Numbered from the stretch's first letter, positions 23,177 to 35,167 are shown. The stretch: 64,000 nucleotides of DNA from Pseudopyrenochaeta lycopersici (GCA_003313425.1 NHZP01000003.1:1054001-1118000); one strand, 5' to 3'. Notes: generated by a model not told the origin, from the letters alone. Made by a program: numbers and translations.

Positions 23177-24981
23177 TTAAACCTTAGGCTCAACATTAAC
23201 ATCCTCAATCTGGTTGCGTGACTTGGTTTGGACCTTGACATCGCCCTGTTCGATATCGCGAGTCATTTGGTCGAGACGCGAGCCAACTTTGCCGGCCTTC
23301 CAGGCAGGCAGACCGCTGTCGAACACGTCGTCCATCTCTTCTAGGGTCTTGCCCTTGGTCTCGGGGGCCGTCAGGAACATGTGGATGAGGGCGAGGCCAT
23401 TGAAAGTGCCGAAAATCATGTACATCTTCCAGTTGATGCTCCAGAGTAGAGGAGGAACGGCGAAAGCGAGAATGCAGTTCCAGGTCCAGTTAGACGCTGT
23501 AGCCAGGGACACAGCCTTCGCACGGACCTTGGCAGGGAAGATCTCAGAGGGGTAAGTCCAGGAAGTAGGACCCCATGTGGTGGCAAAAGATGCGACGAAG
23601 AGGTACGAGCATGCAACAATGGCCTTAGAGACTGAGCCGTGCTGCCTGGGGACAACCCAAGAGATGTCCTTGTCGGTCTCATCGGGATTCGGGATGCCGT
23701 AAGAGGCCTGCAGAGCACCGGTGGTGAAGAGCCAAGTCATCATGAGGAAGGAACCAATCAGGAGGGCGGGGCGACGACCAAACTTGTCAAGGTAGAGAAT
23801 GGCTGGGAGTGTCATGACGACGTTGATGATGTACCTGAACACTGAAGTTAGCACATACCCCATATATTCGTCCGGGCTACTGCTTACTGAATTGAGGCAG
23901 TCAGAAGCTCATCAGCGATACCAGCTCCACGCATGATAAAGACGATGTAATACATCATAATGTTCATGCCGCACAGCTGCGACCACATTTGGATGCTCAC
24001 TAGATGGACGTAGTCAGCATATGTTTCTCATCTACTTCGTGCAAGACCACTTACTGCCAAGAATCACACGCTTGATAATGCGGGGCTTGACCAGAGCGGC
24101 GAAGCTAGTCTCGGCCTCCTCACGCTCGAAGCGAAGAGCGTCCTCGATTTCCTTGTATTCAGCAAGCACCTTGGGATGGTTCACATCGCCGCCACCGTGA
24201 AGGTGAGCAAGGACCTGGAGTGCCTCCTCCCAGCGGTCCTTTGAGGCCAACCAACGCGGAGAGCGAGGGAAGAAGAAGAGACCGGCGAAGAGGATGGCAC
24301 CAGGTACAGCTTGGATACCCCAGGGAATACGGAAAGCAGCAGTGCCCTGAGTAGGGTTCTTGGCGCCGCCATCAACGAAACTGGAACCGTATTGAATGAA
24401 GTATTGAATCCTGTGTCATGTTAATTTTTGCCGACGAAGCTTGTGGTGCAGATGCTCCCCAGAGTTGTGTTACTTACAAGATACCCCAGGTAATGGCCCA
24501 CTGTTGAAGGGAGACAACACGGCCACGAATCTCCTTGGGTGCGATCTCGGATTGGTAAACGGGAACAATGGCCGAGCAGACACCAATGGCCCAGCCGCCG
24601 ACGACACGGCCAACACAGAGGAGGGGAATACCGTTGGCAGCGGCCTGGAAGATGGCACCGATGATCCAAACAAGAGCGGCGATCTGGATAGCATTTCGAC
24701 GCGAGAGGCGGTCGGCAAGGAAGGAGGAGGACAGTGCACCAACAAGGGAACCAGCAGGCATAGCAGCAGTAATGCCACCCTGGCGGGTACCGCTAGGACC
24801 GCCGAAGTAGTTTTTGTAGGCTTCGGTACCCAGAACACCGGACATAGAGGAGATATCGAAACCGAACAAGGCACCACCAATGGCGGCGAAGCCGCAAATG
24901 GCGTAGACGTTGTAGAATGTCTTGATCATTGTTAGCAAGGGTGGTTTGGAGAAGCAATCGAGAGTTGTGGCATACCTTCAT
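23177..24981 (-). CDS. Hexose (high-affinity glucose type) MFS transporter
   Basis: Five exons join in frame: 24981-24976, 24920-24478, 24410-24055, 23999-23888 and 23834-23177, giving 524 aa. All donors are GTAAGY or GTATGC, and joins restore expected residues (WGIL|IQYF, ILGM|SIQMW, SIQ|YIINV). Exon 1 is a 6-nt mini-exon encoding MK, followed by a 55-nt intron with branch GCTAAC. Sugar-porter signatures are present: GFDISSMSGVLGT in TM1, DRLSRR in loop 2-3, PRSPRWLASK (Arg replaces the usual Glu of PESPRWL), the QLCGMNIMMYY region in TM7, DKFGRRP, and PETKGKTLEEMD after TM12. The N-terminal sequence is closest to fungal high-affinity glucose transporters of the Hgt1 class, as I recall them. 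The protein should sit in the plasma membrane. An alternative unspliced start at ATG 24929 gives MIKTFYN. Confidence 0.9.
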
Positions 24982-25784
24982 CTTGCCAAGTGGTAAGAAC
25001 CAGGTTGGGTAAACAAAGCCAGTCGGGTGGGGTGAGGGAAAGTTGAGGGGAGGTGGAGAGGTCTTTATGGAGACAGGCGCTTGGGAGGGTGCGCGTGATT
25101 TCTTGGGATATTGTCTGTGCACATAAGCTACCGGAGCTGCTAGCATTCACTTCTGCATTCTCTCCCGCTGTTGAGGGCCCTAGCAACTTTCGAAGGCATC
25201 CAAGCTAAGACTGCAGCCCAGCGAATAAGCGTTCTTAGCAGGACGTCAATCCTGCAGAAAACCGGCAATATATCCTGGGGTAGTGCATGGATGGCGGCCC
25301 TATATTGTTGTGCATAACGTTCTCCAATGAGATCTGACTCGAAGTGTCGTAACCCTTCAGTTGGTTCCTGTTTGTCTGGCACGCGGTACTCCCACCTCGT
25401 GGGTTACATTGAAGAGGCATCCATGTAGGGCGATGTGATGCTGTGAAACGAGAGTTGCCCCAAGAGGATGGTGTACCACATACCGCATTAGACAGGCCTA
25501 GATAGCTTGCCTGGTTTCATATCCAGATCGAGGGAAGATATTGCCCGCGAATGATGTGCTGTTGTGTTGAACCAAACTTGAAAGCCAAATTGCACAGCTA
25601 GGCTCCATCGGGGATCATGCGAGACTGGCTGCGGAAAGAATTTGCCATGGCTTCTAGCACAGCTGCAGCGAAGCGCATCCTGCACATGGCTCCCGTCTGG
25701 GCGGTGCGCGCGGCAAATGGCCACTGTCTATCCACGCACACCGGCCAGAGCAAGGAAAGGATTCCCTTCAGTCCACACAATTAA
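24982..25784. other. Transporter promoter region
   Basis: Upstream region of the hexose transporter. A CT-rich stretch on the coding strand lies just before its start (about 25020-25090), as is common in fungal promoters. No other gene is supported. Confidence 0.45.
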
Positions 25785-26476
25785 TTACGGGTTTGAGGGG
25801 TGTATCCAAGCAAAGAACGCAATCGACCGCTCTGAAGGCAAGTCTTTCAGCAGTTCAGGCCACAGTTGGGTCGCGCTACCCCAGAAAGTCGAGGATTCCA
25901 AACATCGAAAGAGGTTGCGATCAACGTCAGAGGCGGCGCGCCGTATATGCACCGACGCCATACCCATGCAGCACAGCCGTTCCGCCAGCCGTTGGCCCCA
26001 AGACTTTCGGTGGTCTTTGCTCCGCATCTCGTATATGAAGCCTTGGTTGTCATTCGTCCAGGAGATTTGCAGGAAGTCAGTGGCTTTTTTTTAGAGGAAG
26101 CTAGCCAAAAGGGTCGGCCGCATCGAGTGCTCCTTTAGGAAATACAGCCGAAATCGCGTGAGGGACATACCAGGAGCCTCAAGTGGCGACATTGTTGAAG
26201 AGCCCGTTGAGTCCACGCAGGCAGAGGGCTGGTCTAAAAGGCCACCGCCCATCCGAAAGGGACATCCGACCGGAGCGCGACGATGCGGAAGAGTTGATCG
26301 AACAGGACAGGACAGGCGAGCAGACCTAGGTTTCGGTCTCTTTGAACGTACCCAACAATCGACGTGCAGAAGAACCATGCACTGTCAACTTCGATGCTCG
26401 ATGCTGCAGGGACTCTTAGCAACTCTGGACACCGTAACAGTGTTTCGGCCAAGTGGAGCTGCTTAGCTTCCGCCAT
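25785..26476 (-). pseudogene. Possible decayed gene, unknown family
   Basis: Two minus-strand segments read like protein. The first starts at ATG 26476 (MAEAKQLHLAETLLRC) and runs 80 codons to a TAG. The same frame then continues for 27 more codons before TAA. The second, about 26078-25785, reads ISWTNDNQGFIYEMRSKDH and ends WIHPSNP. Possible donors (GTACGT near 26354, GTATGT near 26175) and an acceptor after a run of A near 26085 could join parts, but no single clean model emerges. I do not recognise the family. It is either a lineage-specific spliced gene or a remnant with a stop mutation. Confidence 0.25.
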
Positions 26477-29400
26477 GAAGCCGCATGCATGCGGATGACT
26501 TTTGCATTCAATTCACCACGCATTGATCTGGACCGTAACTTGTGAAAGTAAGCTCTTATGTGCTATGTCGTCTCCGCCCTTTGTATTACCTTACAACAAG
26601 TCTGACACTTTGTGTGTCTAACCGACTCATGTACGCTTTGCGCTATGCTCCACACTCCATTTTCTCTGGTTTGCGCTCATGCAATTCGGGCAAGAGATAT
26701 TAAGGACTTTCAAACGCCCAAGAGGTATCATACTGGGTAATGGAAAGCAAGTAGATTTGACCAGTAATTGTTGAGATCCATTCGACTTGTTCGTATGCGT
26801 TGTACAGCCTGCTTTACCCTTTAGTCTCAATTATGCTGTGCGCCGGTTCGCTCAACCTCACCTACCACCCTGCGTTTGGTTCTAGGGGCTGAATTTGAGC
26901 TTGGAGAAAGCCCGGATTGTTGAATGCAGTAAGAGGACGCGGTACGGGGCGTAGACGTTATGTGCCTTGCGGAAGGCTGCGGAAGTCACGACGCACAACA
27001 ATAACATACACTATTAATAATGTCTATTTGACAACCAGAGAATAAACGATTCAAGCAGTATTGAAGCGATTGTCCCCTCGAGTAGTCTTATAGATATACT
27101 TAAAAGCTTGCTGAGTGAGGATTACCCAGATCTCGCATATTTCCGCCCCTTGCGGAAATGGGCTAACCTTGCAATCTCAGCATTGTTTGAGCCAGCAAGG
27201 CATCTCAGTGCACGAAAGTTTCCTGCTAAGTACGCAGGATTGCCATCATGTAGTAACTACCCAAGGCGGAAGAGCAAGTTGGAATCATAGTACACAGTGC
27301 CAACAGCACCATGATCAGGAGGCATATGAAATGCTGACCAGGGTAAGGATTTGCGCACTGATTCTATATAATCACCGTTCGGTTATCTAGAAGAACAGAA
27401 AGAGGACCTGTCGTGGCTTTCATCGTTGGCGAAACCATGCCGAAGGTCTACGAGCATACACAACGGAAGACCTCGACACATCATGATGAGAAGACAGGAA
27501 ATCAAGTGCCGTATTGCTGGAGCCCCTTATGCTGCAGATCTACATACCCGTGCCGTCGAATATCTCTGGGGTATAGTATAAATGTGGGACCCAGGTAGAC
27601 AAGGTCAATCACAAAGTCTCAATGCACCAAGTACCTTGGCCAGAAGTCCACAGCAGATATCGCGATCACTATTTTCGGCCCTGCTATTGATCTATTCGGC
27701 ACGATTTGCCTCCTCAGCTACGCGACTCAATAATCCATTCTATCGTCTTTCTCGGAAGCCTTTGCCTCCGCTCGCATGTTGTCGACCATACTGGATCTTC
27801 CTCTCGATATGTCCCTATTCTCTGCATATTCGCCTCCTGCCACATCCACAATCATCTCTCAACAAGCATCAAGCATCACGTCTCAGCAGTTGCACCCCAG
27901 TGTTTCGCCTCTCATTCGCTGCACGTCATCTGCAAGCGAACCAGTAGCACCGCGCTACCCGCCACCATCTCCCAATCGTATGACCCATCACAGTATAGCA
28001 CACTTATAGCCTCACCACATCTCGACACGGCCCTGAAGAGGCTTGGAAAGGGATGTCCTCGTGTTGCACCGCATCTCACATCTCTCTTTGCGTTACCTAG
28101 TCGGGTTCGGACTATTGGAAGGGCGGACATGTGGAGGGAGGCTCCTGCATGAGATCGTGCATGTGGACCTGCTGACGCAGGCAGCTGAGTCTTTGACATG
28201 CGATGGCAACATGATGAGTTCAGGAGTACGTATATATGTACTGCTTGACATCACTCATACATAACATACTTCATGTGACTCTAGCGTTGCCCTAACGTGC
28301 TTCAAGCAATGCAACCTAGTCAGCTCAGCACTTATGTTGCCTTCTTAAGCTTACTGCGACCATCCATCCAGATCGATCAGCACGCGCACTACCGTCGGTA
28401 CCCTGTACGACCTTGACCGGCTGCCACGACACTTGGAACCACTGGTTCGTACGACGTTGGGTACTTCGCCATCGGCAACTACCCTCGGATTCCAGACCAT
28501 CATTCCGGGCGCAACCGAGAGGGGCAAAAACAACAAACTTGCATCGCAGACTGCCCAAAAGAGGAATTTCTTAAAAACACCATATCAGCAAGCTCACCCC
28601 CAACTTATCAAACTCTACACCTGGCTTTCTCGCCGCCCAGCGGTAGAGTTCACCGTACTTTGGCCCCCAGTAGCTGGAACCGGGGGGGGGAAAGAAGGCA
28701 AACACTGGTACATCATCGCGCATCTCGCAAACGAAAGATACACACGCAATACCCGATGAAGATACAATCGCGCAAACTTTTCGGACTGCTTCGTCCGCCC
28801 CACACTCACTACCACCGCAAAGGCAATCACTGTTCCTGTCACTTCGGCGCCGACCCGACTTGAAGCTCCCACAAAGGAACCTTTGAACGATAACTCTGGC
28901 TACACATCGTACTTCCTCCACAGACCCTGTTGTACAATCCATATTGCTACGCCTCCGCATTCAACCTGCCGCCTACCATCCCACACGCCAATTCCCATCA
29001 GATTTCCCAAGCCATGCCGCACCCCATTTCAAATTGCATCTTCGGCCGCACGAGTCTGACGACGTGCGACGTGTTCGTCATGGCGCTCGGCTACATGGAC
29101 GCTGCGGCGATGCCCTCGCCCGAGCAACTGATCGAGAGTGCAAGTCCCTGGTTCCTAGATGCTGAGACTGTCTGGTGGCGCAAATTCCTCATGACTGCTC
29201 GATGAGATTGGAAAAGTGGTACTCCATGTAGAGATTGTGGAGAAGAGATAATACATCGTTTTCAAGATGCATGTTTTGTGAGGGTTTCCCCAATAGGTAG
29301 GGAAAGTAAGCCGTTTGGTTGATGGTAACAATGCCTGCTTGCGTTTTACGCGGATAATGGTGTCGCAGATCATGCAGAGATTGCATAATTCTGCGTTTGT

Positions 29401-29680
29401 ATAACACGGTTCTCGAGGTGTATGGGAATGGATGAAAAGAAAGGTGGATAAGGAACGCAGCTGCACCGGTGGGTGGCTTCTTATTGCGAAAGACGGCACA
29501 CAGTGATCATGCTAGGGATGACATGGAGATATCTATTGTGCCTCGATATAGACTGTAACAGCTACAGATACAAAAGCAAACTAAGGGAAGGAGGACGGCG
29601 AAGAACGAGATACCTTGTTTGCCAGGCACTCTAGTAATGATACATATCTACACTTCCCACCACGCTCAAAATCGCATCAT
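26477..29680. other. Gene-poor stretch, 3.2 kb
   Basis: No supported gene. A perfect 14-bp palindrome (CCGCATGCATGCGG) is at 26481-26494, just upstream of the ATG of the possible decayed gene. A TATA-like element (TATAAAT) lies near 27578, upstream of a 77-codon plus ORF at 27776-28009. A plus ORF at 28930-29205 ends in a protein-like segment (DVFVMALGYMDAAAMPSPEQ), with a run of nine G near 28681 upstream. Each might be part of a small or broken gene, but none shows a full splice-consistent structure. Confidence 0.35.
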
Positions 29681-31377
29681 CTACAAAAATTCGATGCCGA
29701 CTCCGAAGCTCAATCCCTTCCTCCCCTCCTCCCTGGCCCTCATCACAAGAGGTAAGCTAAAGTTGATCTCGAACCTTGCAATCGGATGCGCGTACACCAA
29801 CCCGACACCCGCCGCCGCACTTGGTAGCTCCTCTGTCAAGCTCTTCACAGTCTTCTTCAAACTGCTCTGCACCTCGTTTGTGTTGCCAAACAAGCCTTCT
29901 TCTTTCTTCTGAGACGAGGACTTGAGAGAGAGCAGACGACCGCCATTGATGAAGGCTTGCACACGTAGTGGAGTCTCTTTTCCAACACGGGGAACGGGAA
30001 CCAGAAGAGAGGCACCACCAGCTGCATAAACGTCGCCACCTACGGCATCGGGGCCGTCGTGGGGACCCAAACCTGCGAGGCGAAAGCCGCGGATGTTGTT
30101 AGGACCGCCGAGCTGGAAGCGGTCATTGATGCGGGATGTCTGGGGTTGGTTGCTACCCGGTAGGGACAAGGGATAGAGAAGGCCGCCTCGTAGGCCGGCA
30201 GTCAGAGTGATGCCAGTGTCGCCGAAGGGCAGAGCGACTTGTGACTCGGCTTCTGACTTGAAGAATGCCACGTCGCCCTTCAGAGGGCCGAAGCCGGCGA
30301 GTTCAGACACAGTTTTCATCAAGTAACCAGAGTTAGGGAGGAGAGGATAGTCGCGCTTGTCGTTGATCCAGGTGTGCGTGATGCTCGACTTGAAAGAGTC
30401 GCCGGCGTCTGCTCGTACGGTAGGCGATGCATTCTCGGCAAGGCTTGTGACTTGTCGCCAGATGCCCGAATATCCAAGCTCGTGCTGGTGGCCTGTCTGT
30501 GATCTCCACAGTACCTTCGAGTTTCCTCCCTTCAAAACCTCCTCGTGACTTGCCCAGCTCTTCAACGTTGAACTCGCGAATCCGTTGACCTGGAACTTGA
30601 GGTCAGGATTGCTCAAAATAGGGCTGTCAAAGGCGAGAGAGTAGGCAGAGCGTGTCCGGGTTCCTAGAGATCCATGTGCATTCAGCGTCTCAGCTCCACC
30701 GAACAAGTTCCGCAGCTCAGCGTGAACATAGGCGTCTGCTTCTGAAGCGCCTGCCTCTGTTCCCGTCTTGATGGTGTAATTGCCACGTTCAATTGCGGAA
30801 ATGTAGACATCGACGTCTGTGAGTGAGCTCGAGGCAATTGTCTGATCGGGTCTGTCAAGATAGACCGAGATTGGGGACTTGAAGATGCCTATCTGGGGTC
30901 AGAGCTGTCTGAAGTCTTCTATCGCGTGCCGCCATACCAAAGCGATTGAGCTTGTCCGTAGCGTCACCGACCTCCTTCAGCGCCTCCTCAAGTGTGTAAG
31001 ACTCAGGGCGGTTTGCACTAAGTAGAGGATTGACTATTCGCTCCAGAAAGTCTCTTCTTGTTCGGTTGGCGTGGAGAATGCGGACCGAGGATATCGTCAC
31101 CGGGAGAGATGTGTTATCGCCAATCTATTCCAGTCTCAGCAGAAGCCCCGATGCAGATCAATTGGTTCTGCAAGAAGTGCCTACCAGCTCTACCAGCCGC
31201 TCCTGGGACTTGTTATGTTGGGCGTGTAGCCGCGCATTGAGCTCGTCCTGCTGTCGCTTCTGCTCGGCGGCATCCGTCTTGTTCTTCAGCCTTTCGAAGA
31301 CCTGAGGAGTCAATTAGCCACCAGCACATCAAACAGGGCGCTCCCTGCCTTACGTCGTCTTCATTTGGCGAGGCCAT
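29681..31377 (-). CDS. sam50: Sam50, mitochondrial outer-membrane beta-barrel assembly protein
   Basis: Four exons, 31377-31354, 31301-31185, 31124-30938 and 30888-29681, join in frame to 511 aa. Donors are GTAAGG, GTAGGC and GTATGG. The N-terminus is MASPNEDD|VFERLKNKTDAAEQ. The single POTRA-like domain spans about residues 45-120 (VTISSVRILHANRTRRDFLE, then YTLEEALKEVGDATDKLNRF). The Omp85 barrel follows, with the conserved FQLGGPNNIRGFRLAGLGP loop around residue 380 and a C-terminal beta-signal ending FGVGIEFL. Sam50 is the core of the SAM/TOB complex, which inserts beta-barrel proteins such as Tom40 and porin into the mitochondrial outer membrane. Length matches fungal orthologues. It is divergent from Ubc6 over 341 bp. 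Confidence 0.93.
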
Positions 31378-31718
31378 GGCGGCGGTTGGTGTTTGCGAGC
31401 TGGATGCTTGGCGCTAGATGGAAACCTTGAAGCAATCCCGACCTCCGACGTTGCGCCCCGGGCGTCATGGCTGAGATGACGGTCACGTGCCGTCATTGGA
31501 ACCCTCCGGATCACGGTGCTGAGGCGGTGCCGGCTTCTCCACTTTTTAACACCACCAATTTCACCTTGACACCTTTGCTGTTTACTACATTCACTTCCAT
31601 ATAATAGAGCAGTTGCGACCTAGTCCTATAGATTTCTACCTAATATTCACCCTCCGCCCCCACCGCATTCGACTCGCCCCTTCAACGTCACCCTCCCCGT
31701 CCCACACATACGCCCAAC
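31378..31718. promoter_or_regulatory. Divergent promoter, Sam50 / Ubc6
   Basis: The 341 bp between the two opposed start codons hold both promoters. A GC-rich half lies near Sam50 (including GGTCACGTGCCGTCA around 31481, with an E-box-like CACGTG). A pyrimidine-rich leader lies just before Ubc6. Confidence 0.6.
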
Positions 31719-32549
31719 ATGGCGACACAAGCAGCGACCAAACGACTCACAAGAGAATACGCCTCCATCTCCAAATCCCCGCCACCCTACATCGTTGCGC
31801 ACCCGTCGGAGAAAAATATACTAGAATGGCACTACATTCTCACTGGCCCGCCCGACACGCCCTACGATGGCGGGCAGTACTGGGGCACTCTCATGTTCCC
31901 GCCTGACTACCCCTTTGCGCCGCCGGCCATCCGCATGCACACACCGTCCGGCCGCTTCCAGCCTTCTACGCGACTGTGCCTGAGCATCAGCGACTTCCAC
32001 CCCAAGAGTTTCAACCCGGCGTGGGAGGTGAGCACGATATTGACAGGGCTGCTGAGTTTTATGACGAGCGAGGAGATGACAACGGGTTCAGTCCGGGCGT
32101 CAGAGCAAGAGAGGAAACTCTTCGCGCAGCGGACGAGATGGTGGAACAGCACCGGTGGCGGCTCTAAGCAAGTCAGCACACAGTCGTCGAATTCAAGAGG
32201 TATTGGAGGCATCAAGGCAGGAGACGGTGGTGCCAAATTCAGGCTCGAGTGGCCGGAAGTGGACGAAGAGAACCTGAAGTGGATGAAGGAGAGGCGCATT
32301 GACCCTGCAACGGGCATGTTGCGGCCAGCGCAAAGCCCCTCACAACCACAGTGCTCCCCAGAGGTCGCGGGTCTACGGCGAAGACCTGGAGCGAGCGCGA
32401 CGGTGGTCCACGACGCGGCACAGATAGCAAGGGATGCCGGACAAGGCTGGTTGAGCCGCAACAAATGGAAGATGGTTCTTGGGGCCATGATGATGTACAT
32501 CTTGGTCGCTAGAGTATTGGGCGATGGAGCCATCTCAATGGCCGCTTAG
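31719..32549 (+). CDS. ubc6: Ubc6-type tail-anchored E2 ubiquitin-conjugating enzyme
   Basis: An intronless 276-aa ORF begins MATQAATKRLTREYAS. The UBC fold spans residues 5-160. It has LEWHYILTGPPDTPYDGG, FPPDYPFAPPAIRMHTPSGRF, and the active-site Cys87 in STRLCLSISDFHP, without the usual HPN triad form, as in the UBE2J/Ubc6 class. SFNPAWEVSTILTGLLSFM follows. A disordered linker (170-245) leads to a single C-terminal helix (KMVLGAMMMYILVARVLG), the tail anchor in the ER membrane. Ubc6 works with Doa10 and other E3 ligases in ER-associated degradation. Cys87 is also the position known in yeast Ubc6. Confidence 0.95.
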   Translation: MATQAATKRLTREYASISKSPPPYIVAHPSEKNILEWHYILTGPPDTPYDGGQYWGTLMFPPDYPFAPPAIRMHTPSGRFQPSTRLCLSISDFHPKSFNPAWEVSTILTGLLSFMTSEEMTTGSVRASEQERKLFAQRTRWWNSTGGGSKQVSTQSSNSRGIGGIKAGDGGAKFRLEWPEVDEENLKWMKERRIDPATGMLRPAQSPSQPQCSPEVAGLRRRPGASATVVHDAAQIARDAGQGWLSRNKWKMVLGAMMMYILVARVLGDGAISMAA

Positions 32550-33275
32550 TTGATCCTTCCATCGAGAAGGCTCAACGACGGGGATTCGGGGTTCGTGGGT
32601 TGTCTACTACCCTAAGAGACAACGAGGAAGCAGGCATCTATCAAGGCGTTTTGGATGCTTCACATACCCAAATGCGTGTTGACGATTAGTCAGGCGCGCA
32701 ACACGATACTCAACAAGCTTTATATATCAGGTAGACCACTCAATACCAGAAGATCAACCACCTTATTCTACATCTGAATAAATTTCACATGCTTCAAACC
32801 GCTGAACAAGGTTACTTTGCAGCATGGCCACGATCCTGGAAGAATCATATAGTGTCTCCGCCCTAAACAGTCCTTATGATCTCATGTAATGTACATCACC
32901 CAGAAATCAGCCTCAAAAGGACTATCTCGCTCCAAATAGGCATCTTCGATCTGCCCTTGACCATTAATATATGCAGGGATTGGGAGATCTGCAAGGGCAC
33001 TCTGAGTCGCAATTGGACGGCTGAAGGTCCCCTATAGACATGACAAGTAGTATGATGGCATTTGTGGAACGTTCGATCGTCGCACCCACTGCAGAGCGGT
33101 ACTAGGGTCCATTCCAGGTATATGGGATAAGCTTTTCTCTGCTCTCATCGTCGATCTTGACGCTTCGCTTACGACGACGCCGATTCCGTTGTTTGAGAAT
33201 ACTGGAGTTCATAAACATACATATATACATATAGCTGTGCGGGAGAAGAGAAACAAACACCCACTGATTGCCACG
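32550..33275. other. Intergenic region
   Basis: Ubc6 3' UTR and the promoter of the small secreted protein. No supported ORF. An AT-rich repeat-like run (acatacatatatacatatag) lies near 33215, about 60 bp before the next start codon. Confidence 0.5.
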
Positions 33276-33848
33276 ATGAGGTTCTCTACTTTGACGCTCC
33301 TCAGCGCAACGGGCGTGGCGGTCTGCGCGGCACTTCCAACTGAACTCACGGGAATGTTCCTCGTAACGACCTCGCAGCTTAATCCGAGCGCAAACTCCTC
33401 TGAGCTAAAGGCTGTTTCTGCAACATCCCTTTTTGTATTTGAACCCATTTACCCTACTTACTTTCCTTGAATCCTAACAGACACTTAGGACCCCTTCAAT
33501 CAACCAGCCCTCCTCCTCCGCCTCACAGGTCCCGGCTACGGGTCTCTTCCAAACTTTACATTATCATCTGGCACCCTATCTACCATTGCTTCAGCGCCGT
33601 TTGGCGACGAGAAGTATCTCTACAACAGCACCATCGTCGAGGCGGGTAAAGAGCTGCAATTCCTAGCCTCGGAGCAACCAGCGGGCAACTTGGCGTTGAA
33701 TGAGGGGTATTTGTTAACAGTGAACGGTGAAAAAGAGGGCTGGACGATTTGTGAAGGGGCATTAGATTATGAAGTGTTGAGTTGGAAGGGGAATGGGACG
33801 TCGTGTTCGAAGACGTATGTGCATGCTGTTACGAAGGCGCCTTACTGA
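33276..33848 (+). CDS. Small secreted protein, unknown function
   Basis: Two exons, 33276-33434 and 33489-33848, give 172 aa. The 54-nt intron has donor GTATTT, branch CTAAC and acceptor TTAG, and joins SATSLF to DPFNQPALLLRL in phase 0. Residues 1-18 form a signal peptide (MRFSTLTLLSATGVAVCA), with cleavage likely near Ala-Ala-Leu. The mature protein has N-glycosylation sequons (NSS, NFT, NST, NGT) and a late Cys pair (TICEG, TSCSK), and ends YVHAVTKAPY. It resembles a family of extracellular ascomycete proteins with no known function, as I recall it; I cannot name a domain. It could be a wall-associated protein or a candidate effector. Frame continuity, signal peptide and splice signals make it a real gene. 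Confidence 0.78.
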
Positions 33849-35167
33849 TGGTCTGGCCCAAGGGCGATAATGCAAGAGAGTTTAATGAACGAGATTGCAG
33901 GCCGATGCTGACCGGGTTGAACGAGTTAATATTTCAGAAGATCAAGTTCTGGACTCTCTTGAACGCCCTGTTTACGCCCTACTCCGCCCTGACTGGGGAC
34001 TACAGCTTTTTGATTGATCGCTGGCCGGGGTTCCATCCTCGATTTTTCAAAATACAGTGTCTTGGAAAATAGTTTCTTGAGCGTACGGAAGTGTTGCTGA
34101 GAAGGATTGGAAGTCGTCTTCAGCAGCACGCGCATGCGAATCATACACTTGCGGAGTGGAATTCCTAAGATTGATGATAATAATGAAGATACCAGAGAAA
34201 GAAGCAATAGCAAGTCCCTTTCTCTATTTAGGCGGGCTGTTGCAGCTGCATATGAGTATTAAGAAAGTATTTAGTCATCTCACCTCGTACATGATCGTTC
34301 GCGAGATACTCTAAATGGCGAGGAGTACAACTATTGGGAAATAAGGTGGAGATAAATTGTCTAAAGGTCCAATTGATATTTCCAGATTAAGTGGCGCAAG
34401 GCGTGTTGAGCAAGACTATATTCTTGAGTAAGCACAGCCTACAATCGTGAAAGCGATCGGTATGATCAACATAGCGAATTGCGACTGGGACGTCACGAAT
34501 CCCGGCGATATTTCATGTCCCGACAATCGTTACCATCTCGGCAATCTTGCGTGAGCAGCAGCTGGTCAAGAAAGGTGGCAATTGACGTATTCGCTGCACG
34601 CAGATTGGCTACCCAGGTCGAAAGGCGGTTGCCCCATGTTTGCGGGGCGGCTATGTGCACGTTTTCGTCCTTCCGCCTGTTTGTGTTCCGACGCTTCCTT
34701 GCGGCGTGGCGGCGGCCGGAATCCGGGTACAAGAGAGGGCCAAGGACACTAAGAGATGCCTGGCATGTCCATGAGCGAGGATGTTTCACCGAACAGCAGG
34801 TTAGACCAATTTCTCCACAGTGATTAATCCGGGGTTGGCAACCAGTTGGAATAGCTTACCCGACTCAAAACAAACGGCTATATTGCAAATTGATTGCTCC
34901 GACAGACAAGCTTCTCTCTGCGGAGGGGGACAAGCACCCAAGAAGAAAAAAACCCTGTGTGTTGAGCAAAATCCATGCTGCGGCCAGTTTTTCAGCCCGA
35001 CAGCGTTGTACAAACTTGTTTCATCATAGTAGCTCCAGCATGCAGATCGCGGACGTGTGACCTTCGGCGATAATTGCGGAGATTGAAAAAAAAGGAGAGC
35101 CCAAATTGTAGAAATATCACCCGCTTGCCCTCTGTCATCCGTGGGTTCGCCTTCATCGAAGATCATC
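33849..35167. other. Intergenic region, 1.3 kb
   Basis: Only ORFs that look non-coding occur (for example plus 34479-34823, minus 34801-35217). The right end is the promoter of the lactonase-type gene and carries an A8 run near 35086. No gene is supported. Confidence 0.5.

Noticed and set aside
24927..24938. Start of the hexose transporter at TTG 24938
   Set aside because: Non-ATG and unnecessary: a spliced ATG at 24981 and an in-frame ATG at 24929 both give proper N-termini.
35141..35167. Upstream GTG start for the lactonase-type gene
   Set aside because: ATG 35168 gives a good signal peptide; the GTG extension would bury it.
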